DNA from: Xylaria sp. FL1777
Lineage: Eukaryota; Ascomycota; Sordariomycetes; Xylariales; Xylariaceae
Assembly (NCBI GenBank): GCA_022578965.1
Contig: MU400567.1
Coordinates: forward strand, 1-64,000
DNA: 64,000 bases
Reading direction: 5' to 3'
A program made the position numbers and the translations under genes. Below, piece by piece: positions 11,201 through 21,786 of the stretch (its first letter is position 1; every line of letters begins with the position of its first letter). The notes below the pieces were generated by a model. It saw only the letters and a list, made by a program, of their open reading frames with translations, ran no database searches and was not told where the DNA came from.

Positions 11201-14200
11201 GGAAAACAAGTAGTAAGCTTAGCACTAATTATACTAGCTATAAGTTTTAAGCCGAAGTTACTATTTTATATACTTATTTTATGCTGTTTTTATATCTTTT
11301 GCATTATTTATTCTGTTAGCTTTATAAAACCACTTATTAAAACCTATGTTAATTTTAATTTATGCGCTAAATGTAATTATATTAGTTTTACTTTTGCTTT
11401 TTATTATAAATTGTAGCAAGCACTTTTTTATATATTTGCATTATAGCATGCTACTAGAAATAAATTTCCTATTTATAAAGCTTATTAAGTTATTTGCAAA
11501 TTAACTAATAATTATAGTATTACTTACAGAATTAAGCGTGCATATATAACTATTAACTGCAATTATTGCTTTAAAGGCAGTTTTTTTTTATTATTTTAAA
11601 CTACCTTAAAAAATAAAGAAATTATACTAAATTTAAGCACTAATTAATAGTTTTTCGGATTATGCTGCTTTTAAGTAAAAATATTTAGCTTAATTAGGTT
11701 TATAAAAGCTTGCTAAAACTAGGCTTGCTATTACGCTATTATTTAATTATTTAAACTTGTATAGCTTAAAAAGTTAAAAAAAAGCTTTAATTATTTTAAT
11801 TTTATAGCAATTTTAGAAAAGTTTTATAACTTATTTAAGTTTTTTAATATTAGTAAAGCAAACATATTATTACTATTAAAGCAAGAAAACTTTGCTATTA
11901 AGCTAAAAAAAAACGTAGTTGTATTTTATTTTTTTATATACTTATTAGCTTAAAATAAGCTAAAAAAATTATAAAGATAGCTTGATAAAATACTAAAAGC
12001 AAAAAAAATTAAAAAGTTTATTAGTTTTATTAGTGCTTTAATTTTTTTTATACTTAAAAAAAATAAAAGCTTACGCTTATATATAAACTATAAAAAACTT
12101 AATTAGGTTATATATAAGAATTAATATATTTTATTACTTATTTTAAAGCTGCTTAATAAAATTTTAAAAGCTAAAATCTTTAGCAAAATTAACCTTAAAA
12201 ACGCTTATTATTATTTACGCATTTAAAAAAAAAATAAGTAAAAAATAGCGTTTTATATACGCTATAGCTACTATAAATTTCTAGTTATGCTTATAGGTCT
12301 ATTAAATGCTTTTGTTACTTTTTAAAGTTATATATAAAAAGCACTTAACGATATAATAAATATATTTTGCATTGCATATTTTAATAATGTGCTTATTTTC
12401 TTTTTAAATAAAAATTCCTATATGAAACATGTTTAAAACGTTATTAAAAAGCTATAAAAAGCAAAACTATACGTTAAGCTATTTAAGTGCTAATTTTATT
12501 AAAAAAAAATTAAATTTTTAAGTTATATTATTTTTAGCTAAAAGATTAAAATAAACTTTTTATGTATAGATATTATTTAATAATAGCTTATATTAAATAC
12601 TTATTAAGCGCTATAATAATTCTTAAGGTTTTGCAATTTTTACTGCTGTTTTATAAACAGGTATTTTTATATTGTTGCATTTTTGTTTAAGTATTTAAAA
12701 AAGAACATAATAAAAACAAAAAAAGGTTAAATTTTTTTAAATAGTCTTAAAAAAAAAGCTTTTAAAAACTTTTAGGATACATTTAAGCAAGCTATTTTTT
12801 TTATACATTTTAACTTTAAAAAATAAATATTGCTAAAAACTAATTCTTTTAAAGTAGCCTTTGCAGAAAATCTATTTTAGCAGAATAATTAAGGCATTTT
12901 TAAACTAGTTGCGTTTTATTTTTAAAAGCTATCCGAAAAAAAAATGCAATATAATATGCTTAACTAAAAAATGCTTGTAATAATAAATTACTTTAAGCAC
13001 TAGTAGCATTATTTACAAAAAAGCAATTTATTAGTTAAAGTATTAATTAATTATGCTAACCTTTAAGCATTTATAAAAACGCTAAAGCTTAATAAAAAGC
13101 AAGCTTGTTAGTATTTATTATTAGCTTTTTTTAACTTTATTATTAAATACTAAACAAGCAAAAAAAATAGAGCTAATTTTTTTTTGCGTTATTTTAATTA
13201 TATAGCTGTTTTGCTTAGTAATATTAATATTTTTCTAACGTTAAAAAAAAAAGTTGTAGTAGTATAACAAATTAAAGTTTTTAATTTGTATTTTAATGTT
13301 TAAGCTAAAGCTTTATATTTTAAAGCTACACCTGCTAAAAAAGCTCTTTTTATTTAAGCAGTTATGCGTTTGTGTGCGCGAATAGCTGCAGGCTTAAAGA
13401 AATTAGAAGATTTAAAAGCTTTTAAAAGGCTAAAAAACTTTATCTAAAAAGTTTAAAAAAAAAACTTTAAATGCTATACAATTATAAAACAATTAAAAGC
13501 AAAAAAGCCTACAAATTTTTAATAGTTAATAAAAAAATCTTTAGTTTGCTATAAAAATAAAATCTATATTTTTTTTAAAAAGGCTATATATTTTTAACTT
13601 ATTAAGCTATATTATAATAATTTTTTAGCTAAACACTTTAGCTAAAGTTGCACTTTAGAATTATTATAACAAAAGTTCTACTAAAGCAATATAAAACTAA
13701 ATATTAAGAAGTACATACAAAATTATATAATTTGCTTTAAAACTAAAGCAAAATACTACTAAAAATATAGTAAACTTAACGTTTTACTAATATTTAGTAA
13801 ATTTATATAAAAGCTATTTATAAACTTTATTACAAGTTTACTAAAAACTTTTTATAAAGAAAAACTAATTAATGTTATTTTTGTTATTATAAATAAATTT
13901 ACTAAGCTTATATACTTATTTTTAGTTAATATTACTATAACTTTAGTTAAGCTAGCAGTTTTATTTTACTATAAAATCAAATGTATTTATAGTAGCTTAA
14001 AAGGCATTATTTTTAATAAAAGCTTTGTTTTTATTAGTTAATTTTAGTTTAATTTATGCTATTATTTAAAAGTTAAGCAAAGGCTTTTAGTAACATTTTA
14101 TTTTAAAACTAATAAACAAACAAAACAAATAAACTAAGTAATTAAAAGCTATTTTAAATGCTTTATAAATAATAAACAAACTAATTAGCTTTAATTTTTA

Positions 14201-14860
14201 TTTTAAGCCTTTTTTGCTATAAATTTTGCTATTAATTTTATAACTAAACAATTACTTTTTAAAGCTTTATATAGTTATATGCTAGAATTTTGTTTGTTTG
14301 TTAAAAACAACTTTATATTAAAAAGAATTTTAGCTATATAAAAACGTTTTAATAAGTTATAAACTATTAAAAACAAAATAACAAAGCAATAATAAATTAT
14401 AACTAATAAATATACAAAACATTATAATAATAAGCATAAACTTATAACCTTTAAAACTAAAGATTTAGTAGCACTATTAATAAAAAATATTAAGTTTAAA
14501 AATAAAAAATTAGCGCTTAAATTTATTAAACCTTTTTAAATTCTTTTTATAGTTAGTTTATAAGCATATTATATTAGTTTTCTAAAACAATATAGCTGTT
14601 TTTATTCTGTTTTTTTAATTTAGCTGCTTAAGCTTTAAAAAGCTAAACATAAGTATAGTTTGCTTATGCTAAACCTTAAAAATAAATCAAAAGAATAAAA
14701 AGTTAAAAATATAATAAGTAAAATAACTTATAATAAAAAAAAATATTATTTTATTAAGTAAAAAAGCTAGCTAACTAAATATAATTAGTAAGTACTTATT
14801 ACTAATATTATAGCTTTTAAAGCAATTAAGAACTTTAAAAAGCGCTTAAGTTACAAAAAA
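11200..14860 (+). pseudogene. Gypsy-A pol relic (RT, RNase H, integrase, chromodomain)
   Basis: Clear Ty3/Gypsy polyprotein despite many stops. Reverse transcriptase at about 11.97-12.54 kb includes an A-K-I-F-S-K-I segment (12170-12190) and the active-site region at 12377-12391, where the Asp pair reads Asn-Asn (12383-12388). RNase H follows at 12.77-13.15 kb, with the T-x-A-S-type Asp region decayed. The integrase core is at 13.7-14.3 kb, including the Y-Y-L-K-V segment near 14062 and a run of Q/T residues after it. The chromodomain is at about 14.68-14.86 kb, ending near the W-x-P-x-x-N-like position. Stops are mostly TAA/TAG where CAA, CAG or TGG codons are expected. Confidence 0.85.
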
Positions 14861-16579
14861 AAAGCAAAGCTATTAAGCTAACGAAATAATACTAATTTAT
14901 TATTAATTTAGCTATAAACTAAAGCTTAAATATGTTATATATACTAACTAGTTATTTTTTTGTTTTTAATTACGTAATAAGAATTGCACTTATTGCTTTA
15001 AGTTTTAAAATACCTGCGCTTTACTAATGAGCTATACGCAAAAACGCTACAAACAAGTTATAATATTTTTACGAAAAAGCCTTAAAACACTAATTATTAA
15101 ACTTTAAAACATCTTTATGTTAAAAAAAGCCAACTAAATATTTTTATTTACGCTTATTAGCAATAGTTAATATAGCTTTATGCATATTTTTTTTAAAAAA
15201 AATAAAGGCAGCTTTTTAAGCTATATATTTATAGTTTATAACTTACACTTTAAATGTAATTAAATAAGCATATCGCTAGCATTAAAAATAGTTTTAATTT
15301 TGTTAAGAAATCTTATAAAATTAGTTTAAATAAAGCTACTTATAGCGCTTATATAAAGGAGCTTAATAGCTTAGCAAGCTAAAAATTTGCGTTTTGCTAC
15401 TAAGTGTTTATATTTAGTACAATGTTTTTGCATTACTAATTATTAGCTAAACCTTATATAAAATAAAAATAAAATAACTTATTTTTATATTGCTAACTTT
15501 GCTAATTAATTAAAACTAGGCTTTATAAGTTAATAAAAAACGCAAAAATGCTTTTAAGAAGCAAAATTATATAGCTATAAGGTTAATATAATAATTGTCC
15601 GAAGTTTTTTAAACAATAGCGCAATTTTTATTTATAATAATCTTTCTATAGTTGTTTTTTTAAAGAACAAAAAAATAAACAAACTAGTTTAATAACTTTT
15701 AAATATATATTATATTAAAATATAATATAGCAAGCAGTTAACCTATTAGTAAAACTAATTTAAAATAAATATAAATTAATTTATAAGCTTGCATAAAGTA
15801 TAGCTGTTTATATAGCTTATATAAGCTGTTACTTCTAGGTTTTTAAATTTGTAAACTATATTTAAAAGCAAGCTATTCTTTAACTAAAATGCCTTCTTAA
15901 AACGCTTAAAACAGAGCTAATATACTAATAAACCACTTAGAACTATTGCTTTTTTAATAGTTTTATACTTTTTGTTTTTAGCTTTAGTAGTTTGCTTGCA
16001 AAATTTATAAACAAAAGTTACTATAAAAACAAGCTAATATTTAGCTAGCATAAAAACTTTAATATTTGCATTAAAATTAGACTTATTTTTTGCATTGTTT
16101 ATATTAAAATTATGTAAAACAGCATTTAAATCTTTATTTAGATTTATAAAGTTTAAATTATTTTTATTTTTATTTTTATTTTTTTTTTTTTAACCCGTAG
16201 AAAGCTTAATAGTATTTATATTTTTATTAAAATTAAAGCTGTTTTAAAAAAAAAGCAAACCGCTAAAATTCTTATTTTTATTACTAAAGTTATTAAACTT
16301 TTAGCAAAAAAGTTTGTTAAAGTCTTGTTTTATAGTAAAATCAGACTTATTTTCGGATAAATTTAAGCGTAAAGCAAGTTATAATAATTTTTTACGTTTA
16401 CGTTTATAACTATAGCTTTAACTGCAATTGCATTTATATGTATTACTTTTAATTACTGTAGGTTTAAGTAGTATAATTATAATGCAAATAATAATTAAAA
16501 AAAAAGCAGAAAAAATATAAAATAAGTATAAAAATAGCAGTAGTAAAATGTATAGCTAAAACTAATTGTTTAGCAGTAG

Positions 16580-16613
<34 letters not shown>

Positions 16614-16876
16614 AAAAACACATAGCAACAAAAGTATAAGCGCAAAACCTGCTATAAATATAGCACGAAATAAACATAACTTAATACGTAAATATAGGCA
16701 TAAATATATAAGTACCTTAATTACTATACTACATAAGCATTTTATTTAACACACTATATTTATGCTTAATTACTTTATATTACTTTATTTTACTACTTAT
16801 ATTTAAGATTAATTACTTTAATTAATTTTACTTATATATAAGTTAAAAACAACTTAATTAAAAAAAAAAAAATAGT
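14861..16876 (+). other. Gypsy-A post-pol region with no assigned domain, ending in a polypurine tract
   Basis: About 2 kb lies between the chromodomain and the 3' LTR, long for a simple Gypsy element. One plus-strand frame from about 15010 to 15400 reads like decayed protein (aromatic and basic residues, stops mostly TAA/TAG). On the minus strand a patch at about 16300-16450 has basic runs (R/K) and Cys codons. I recognise neither. Homopolymer runs occur at 16157-16190 (T-rich) and 16586-16618 (A-rich). The run of A at about 16859-16873 is the likely polypurine tract. Confidence 0.55.
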
Positions 16877-17069
16877 TGTTATAATTAAGCTACTTAAGTA
16901 CTTTAGCATATATTACAGGTTATATATATATATAGAATATTTTTTTTATACTTATTTCATAGAAGTTTTCTTTCTTTTTTAAGCTTTAGTCTTATTAAAT
17001 ACTTACTATAAAACTAAAAATATATTAATTATTGTACTTAACCTTTAATGCTTTATACCTCCTATAACA
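16877..17069 (+). repeat. Gypsy-A 3' LTR
   Basis: 193 bp, starting TGTTATAA and ending TATAACA, so it keeps the TG...CA ends that the 5' LTR has partly lost. Preceded by an A-rich polypurine tract and followed by the target duplication AAATC at 17070-17074. Confidence 0.93.
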
Positions 17070-17074
17070 AAATC

Positions 17075-19914
17075 TTTTAATCTTTTAAGATTTTTGCTTA
17101 TATTTTTAAAAAATTTTATTTTGTTTTATTACTTTAAGTAAAATTATATTAGCTTATGTTTTTAAGTTAATTAAAGTATTATACTTTTTTTTTTAATATA
17201 TAAGTTTAACTTTAAATTAGTTTTGCTAATTATTGCATTAAACTTTACGTAAAGTTTTAGTTTTTTTAGCTATTTGCTGCTTTTTTAATAAGTGCTTATT
17301 TTGTTTTTTAACTTTTTTTTGTTAAATGTTTAAATGCTTATTTTATTTTGCATTTTAAATACTATTGTGCTTTGTTTTGTTTTTGCTTTTAGTTAAGCTT
17401 TAAATTGCAGTTTTTAAGCTTTTTTGCTTTTAGCAATTATTTTTTAATACAATTATGCTTTAATTAGCTAATAATATTTATAATAATTATTTTTATATTT
17501 TTTTAAAATAGTATTATAAATATAGTTAGAATTTTTTTTAAATATTATAAATTTTTATAAATTTTTATAATAAACTATAGTTATAACTAATTACTTTAAT
17601 TTATAAAGGTTTTATATTTTTATTTTTGTAATTTATTTAAAAAACTAATTATTTTTTAATTTGTTAAGTAAATATTAGTAGTAATAATATATTATATAGC
17701 AATTTTATAATACTTTATTATATTTTAAATCTTTTAAGCATAAAATATTATTATTATTTTTTATTATAGTTTTATTATAGTAGTAATTTTTAGTAATTAG
17801 TTAAATTGCTAGTTTTAGTTTTTAAAACATATTAGTTTTTATATTAATTATTAATGCTTTTTTGTTTTGTTATATTTAAAGCAGTTTAAACTATAAAAAT
17901 ACTTTATTTATTTTTATTAGTTTTTTTTTTATAGTGTTTTTTATAGCTTTTAATCTTATTTATTTTTGCTTTAAAGTTTTATAAGTTTTGTTTTTTTAAG
18001 TTTATTTAATAACTAAATGTTTTAATAATTTATAATTAGTTTAATAATTATACTATTTATAATTATAGTTTTATTTTTTTAAATATAACTTTTTTTTAAG
18101 CTATATTTTAAGCTTTAATAGTTTAAAGTTTTTATAGTTTTATAAGTTTATTAACTATATTAACTTATTATTTTTTATTGTTTGTTATTTTTAGTTAAAC
18201 TATTTTTTTAAGTTATATATTAAATAACTTTAATTGTTTATATAATAAATATATTTTTTTGCAATTTGTTTTAATAACTGCAAAGCTTTTAAATAATATT
18301 TGCATGTTTGTTTATTTTAACTTATATAAATAAAGCATTTAAATTTATTTAGTATAGCATTTTTATTTTAATTTAAAACAGCAATTTTATACTTTTGCTT
18401 TAAAAATATATTTTTTAAATTGTTTTGTTGTTTTTTATTATTTTAAACTTTTATAACTTGTACTTTTTTTTTAAGTTAAAAAATCTTTTTTTTTTTATAG
18501 CTTTTTTTTTTGTTCTTTTTTTTAAATTAGCATTGTTTTTAAAAGTGTTCTTTTTTTTTATAGTTATAACATTTAACTTTAAATATATTTTAAAATTATT
18601 ATTTTTAAATTTTATTGATTTGCTTAAATCTTTATTTAATACTTTTTTAAATATTTTTTTTTTTGTTTTTTTTAGTTTTTTTAGTTTTAAAATACTAGTT
18701 AAATAATTATTAATTAATTATAATAGCTATATTAATATATATATTAATTTTTGCTAGTTTATTTATTTTATATAGTTTGTTTTAAACTTAAGTTTTAAGT
18801 TTACTATAAAATAAATAAAACAATATAAACTTAAGCAATTTTAAAATTATTATTAATTGTTTAAATTTTATAGCATAATTTATTGTTGCTTTTGTTTGTT
18901 TTAAGCAATAAAGTGCTTTTTTTACGTGTTTTATTTTTTAAAAGTTTTTAAATAATGCTTTTATTTAATTTTTAAACTTAACGTAGTTTTTAAAAAATTT
19001 TTTTATTTTTAGCTTAAAGTTAATTAATTTATTAGCTTTTAAAAAATTTTTTAAAATAAGTTAAAACTATTTTAGTACTTTTTCTAACAAAAATTATAAA
19101 ATAATTATTATTTTTTAGTTTTTTTTTATAATTATAATAAAGTACTATTTTAAATAAAGTTTAGCATAAATTAAAAAAGCTTTTATATTTATAAATTTAT
19201 TATAAAGCTTTAAAGCAATAAGTTTAAAACTTTTAATATTTAGCATTTTTAATATTATAAATAATTCTAATAGTAAAAATAATAATAATAATAAAAAGTT
19301 AAGTTTTTTATTTTAAATTATTATTTTAAGTATAGTAATAATAAAAATAAGTATTAAGTTTACTAATAGTAATATTAGCATTAGTTATAATATAATTATT
19401 TATTTAAAGCTTTAATTTATTATTATAATAATAATTATTATTACTGCTTTAATTATTATAGCTAGTATTTATATTAGTTTAAAAGTTATAACGTTTAATA
19501 TTTAAGCTATTTTTTAAGTTAAAATAACTAGTTTATTTTATAATACTAGCATTAATATTAGTTTTTTTTTATTACTGCTGCTTAATTTTTTTTTTTGTAC
19601 TACTGCTTTTTTTTTAATAAAAATAGCTAGTAAAAATACTAAAGTTTATTGTTTTAATATATTGCTAGTTTTAAAAATCTTTAAAATTTTTAAACTTAAT
19701 TTTTAACTTTTTGTTTTTAGTAGTATAACTTAAATTTAGTTTTATTAGTTATTAAGTAAAGCTTATTTATATAATACTGTTTAATATTTTTATTTTTTAA
19801 ATATTTCTTTAGTATACTTTTAAAAGTTTATTTTGTAAATTGTTTATTATTTAACTTTTTATACTAATATTTATTTTTATATATTAAGTTTTATTAATTA
19901 AAGAGCTATTAAAG
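17075..19914 (-). pseudogene. Gypsy-B2 5' internal region (gag and start of pol), displaced by Gypsy-A
   Basis: Continues B2 beyond the Gypsy-A insertion. Bases 17075-17640 are the reverse complement of 1-625 in B1, and the join with 9209 is seamless when A and one AAATC are removed. Gag should lie here on the minus strand, but decay is too strong to follow domains. Around 19.25-19.6 kb there are dense AAT/ATA runs. An open frame at 18425-18706 on the plus strand is an F/L-rich artefact of T-rich DNA. Confidence 0.7.
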
Positions 19915-20409
19915 TATAATAAACTTATTATATATTAATATAATAGGTTTGCTTTTAGGGTTTTAATTTGTAAGTAATAATAGGATTTTTAATAGTAGTT
20001 TATTAAGGAGGTTTTTAAAGTATTTTTATTATTGTGCATTAATAGAAGTTTTAAAGGATTAAAAGTAATAAGTATATTAGTGCTTAGTAGTTATAAAAAA
20101 ATTAATAGCTAAAAAACTAGAACTAAATAAATAACTAAATATAAAAAATATATAATTATATAAATAAAGAAAAAGTAAAAAAAGTAGTAATTTCTTTTAA
20201 ATTATTATAAGTTTAATAAACATTAAATTATTATAAGCTTAATAAGCTTTAGATTACTATAAGCTTAGTAAGCCTTAAATTACTATAAGCTTAGTAAGCT
20301 AAGTAAGTTATTATGTAACTTTAGCTTTAGCTAGCAAAAAAAGAAGTGCATAGTATATATAAAAGCATTAAACCGCTTTAAAAGCTACCTTTGTGCTAAT
20401 TTCGTAACA
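19915..20409 (-). repeat. Gypsy-B2 5' LTR
   Basis: 495 bp, same length and direct repeat of 4847-5341. It carries the same internal tandem-repeat zone. Its right end (GTAACA) abuts the TAAGA duplication at 20410-20414. Confidence 0.9.
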
Positions 20410-20548
20410 TAAGACTTTTATTAATATATAGTAGTAAAAATACCCCGAAAACCTTTTTAATGAACTATTATTAAGAATTTTATTATTACTTACAAATTAA
20501 GACCTTAAAGGCAAACCTGTTATATTAATATATAATAGGTTTATTATA
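20410..20548 (+). repeat. Gypsy-B1 3' LTR, second part (with B2 target duplication)
   Basis: After TAAGA (20410-20414) the sequence continues exactly where the B1 LTR broke off at 4846. It matches the last ~134 bp of the B2 LTR in inverted orientation and ends TTTATTATA at 20548. This is the direct proof that B2 landed inside the B1 LTR. Confidence 0.9.
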
Positions 20549-21786
20549 TAAAGCTTTATTTTATAAAAATAAAATCATTATAGCTATATATATAAACAAT
20601 ATATTAATTTTTAAAAAAAATAAACAAAAAGTAGCAAATATTAAAAGTAAGCTAGCTAATAAATTTTAAATTATTAATATAAAACCTTGCAAATATTTCT
20701 TAAATATAAAAATATATTAAAACTAAAAAGCTAAAAAGCTATAAGTTATTTAAACTTTATATATTTGTTAAATTATTAAAAGATTTTTTTTTAAAAAGAA
20801 CATTAAGCTTAAATTAATACTTATAAACTTTAAAAAAACTTTTAAGCTTTTTTTAAAAAACTATTATAATACTTTAATTTAAACTAAATATTAGAAAATT
20901 ATTAGCTTATTAATATATATTATAATAAAAACTAAAGTAAACATAATATATTTAATGTTTAAACTAAGTTAGTTTTTAGTAAACTTAATATAATAATATT
21001 TAAAAGCTATTAAAAACATATTATGTTATTTTGTTAAAACTAATATTTATAGCCTAAAATTTAATAGTAATATTATTTTATTTATAAAGTTTTTAAACGT
21101 TAAACATAAAAAAAATAAGTTTAATAATATTTTAATAAAATGCTATATTTTTTTTATTGCTTTAGCTACTATTAGCTAAAAATTACAAAAATAATTATTT
21201 GTTATAATTTTTAGCTATAAAGCTAAATATATATTATTATTTAGCATATTTTTAAAAAGCATATATTTATAATAACTTTTAAACAAACTAAAGACTTTTT
21301 TAAATAATAACTAATTAATTAAAATTAGCATTAATAATAATAATACTAAATAGCTAATTAATAACTTTATATACTACAAATAAATAAAGCATATTTAAAT
21401 TAAGTATTATAAAATTAAAAAACTTAAACATAAAAGCTTAATTTAAACAAAATAAGTTTTTAAAAACTATAACTTAGCAAATATTAATACTAAAGCTTTA
21501 CTTAAACTTATTTTTAAGCAATAAAAAAACATTATAAAAGTTAAAGCTTATAAAGCTACTAAATAGTTTAATAATTATTGCTTTTTTTTTTAAAGCTTTT
21601 TATTTAACTTAGTGAAATAATAAAAAAAAAGCTAAAGGTTTTTATATAAAAACAATTAAAAAAACAAAACTTATATTATAAATAGCAATATACTAAAATT
21701 ACGCTTAAAGCAAAGTGTTATATATTATAATAACTAATAATTTTAATATAAAAATAACATATAACTTAAAGTATTTTTAGTTATTA
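20549..21786. other. AT-rich RIP-type DNA, unassigned
   Basis: Flank into which B1 inserted. No LTR, inverted repeat or protein domain can be supported. The composition is like the degraded transposons, ending at the sharp switch to normal composition near 21.79-21.84 kb. Confidence 0.7.

Larger units (their letters stand above)
9210..17069 (+). mobile_element. Gypsy-A: complete chromovirus LTR retrotransposon (7860 bp), RIP-mutated
   Basis: Bounded by two LTRs of exactly 193 bp (9210-9402, 16877-17069) and a perfect 5-bp target duplication AAATC. A long A-rich polypurine tract precedes the 3' LTR. Order on the plus strand: gag-like region (about 9.9-10.6 kb), protease/linker, reverse transcriptase, RNase H, integrase and chromodomain (to about 14.86 kb), then about 2 kb of unassigned sequence. 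It sits inside Gypsy-B2 and is visibly less AT-rich than its host, which fits a younger insertion with fewer rounds of RIP. Confidence 0.93.
4847..20409 (-). mobile_element. Gypsy-B2: complete but dead LTR retrotransposon, minus strand
   Basis: Two 495-bp LTRs (4847-5341 and 19915-20409) in direct orientation enclose the element. Terminal bases are TATAA at the left and TAACA at the right on the plus strand. The outer flanks carry the 5-bp duplication TAAGA. Coding sense is minus: the pol domains appear as the reverse complement of those in B1. The element is interrupted by Gypsy-A (9210-17069 plus one extra AAATC). Removing that insertion leaves about 7.7 kb, an ordinary Gypsy length. It is inserted inside the 3' LTR of B1, so B2 is younger than B1 and older than A. 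RIP-type decay is heavy throughout. Confidence 0.9.

Noticed and set aside
18425..18706. 93-codon F/L-rich plus-strand frame (likewise 7839-8045, 40984-41271, 59434-59700)
   Set aside because: Phenylalanine/leucine runs come from T-rich RIP DNA (or A-rich on the other strand); they look like membrane proteins only by composition.
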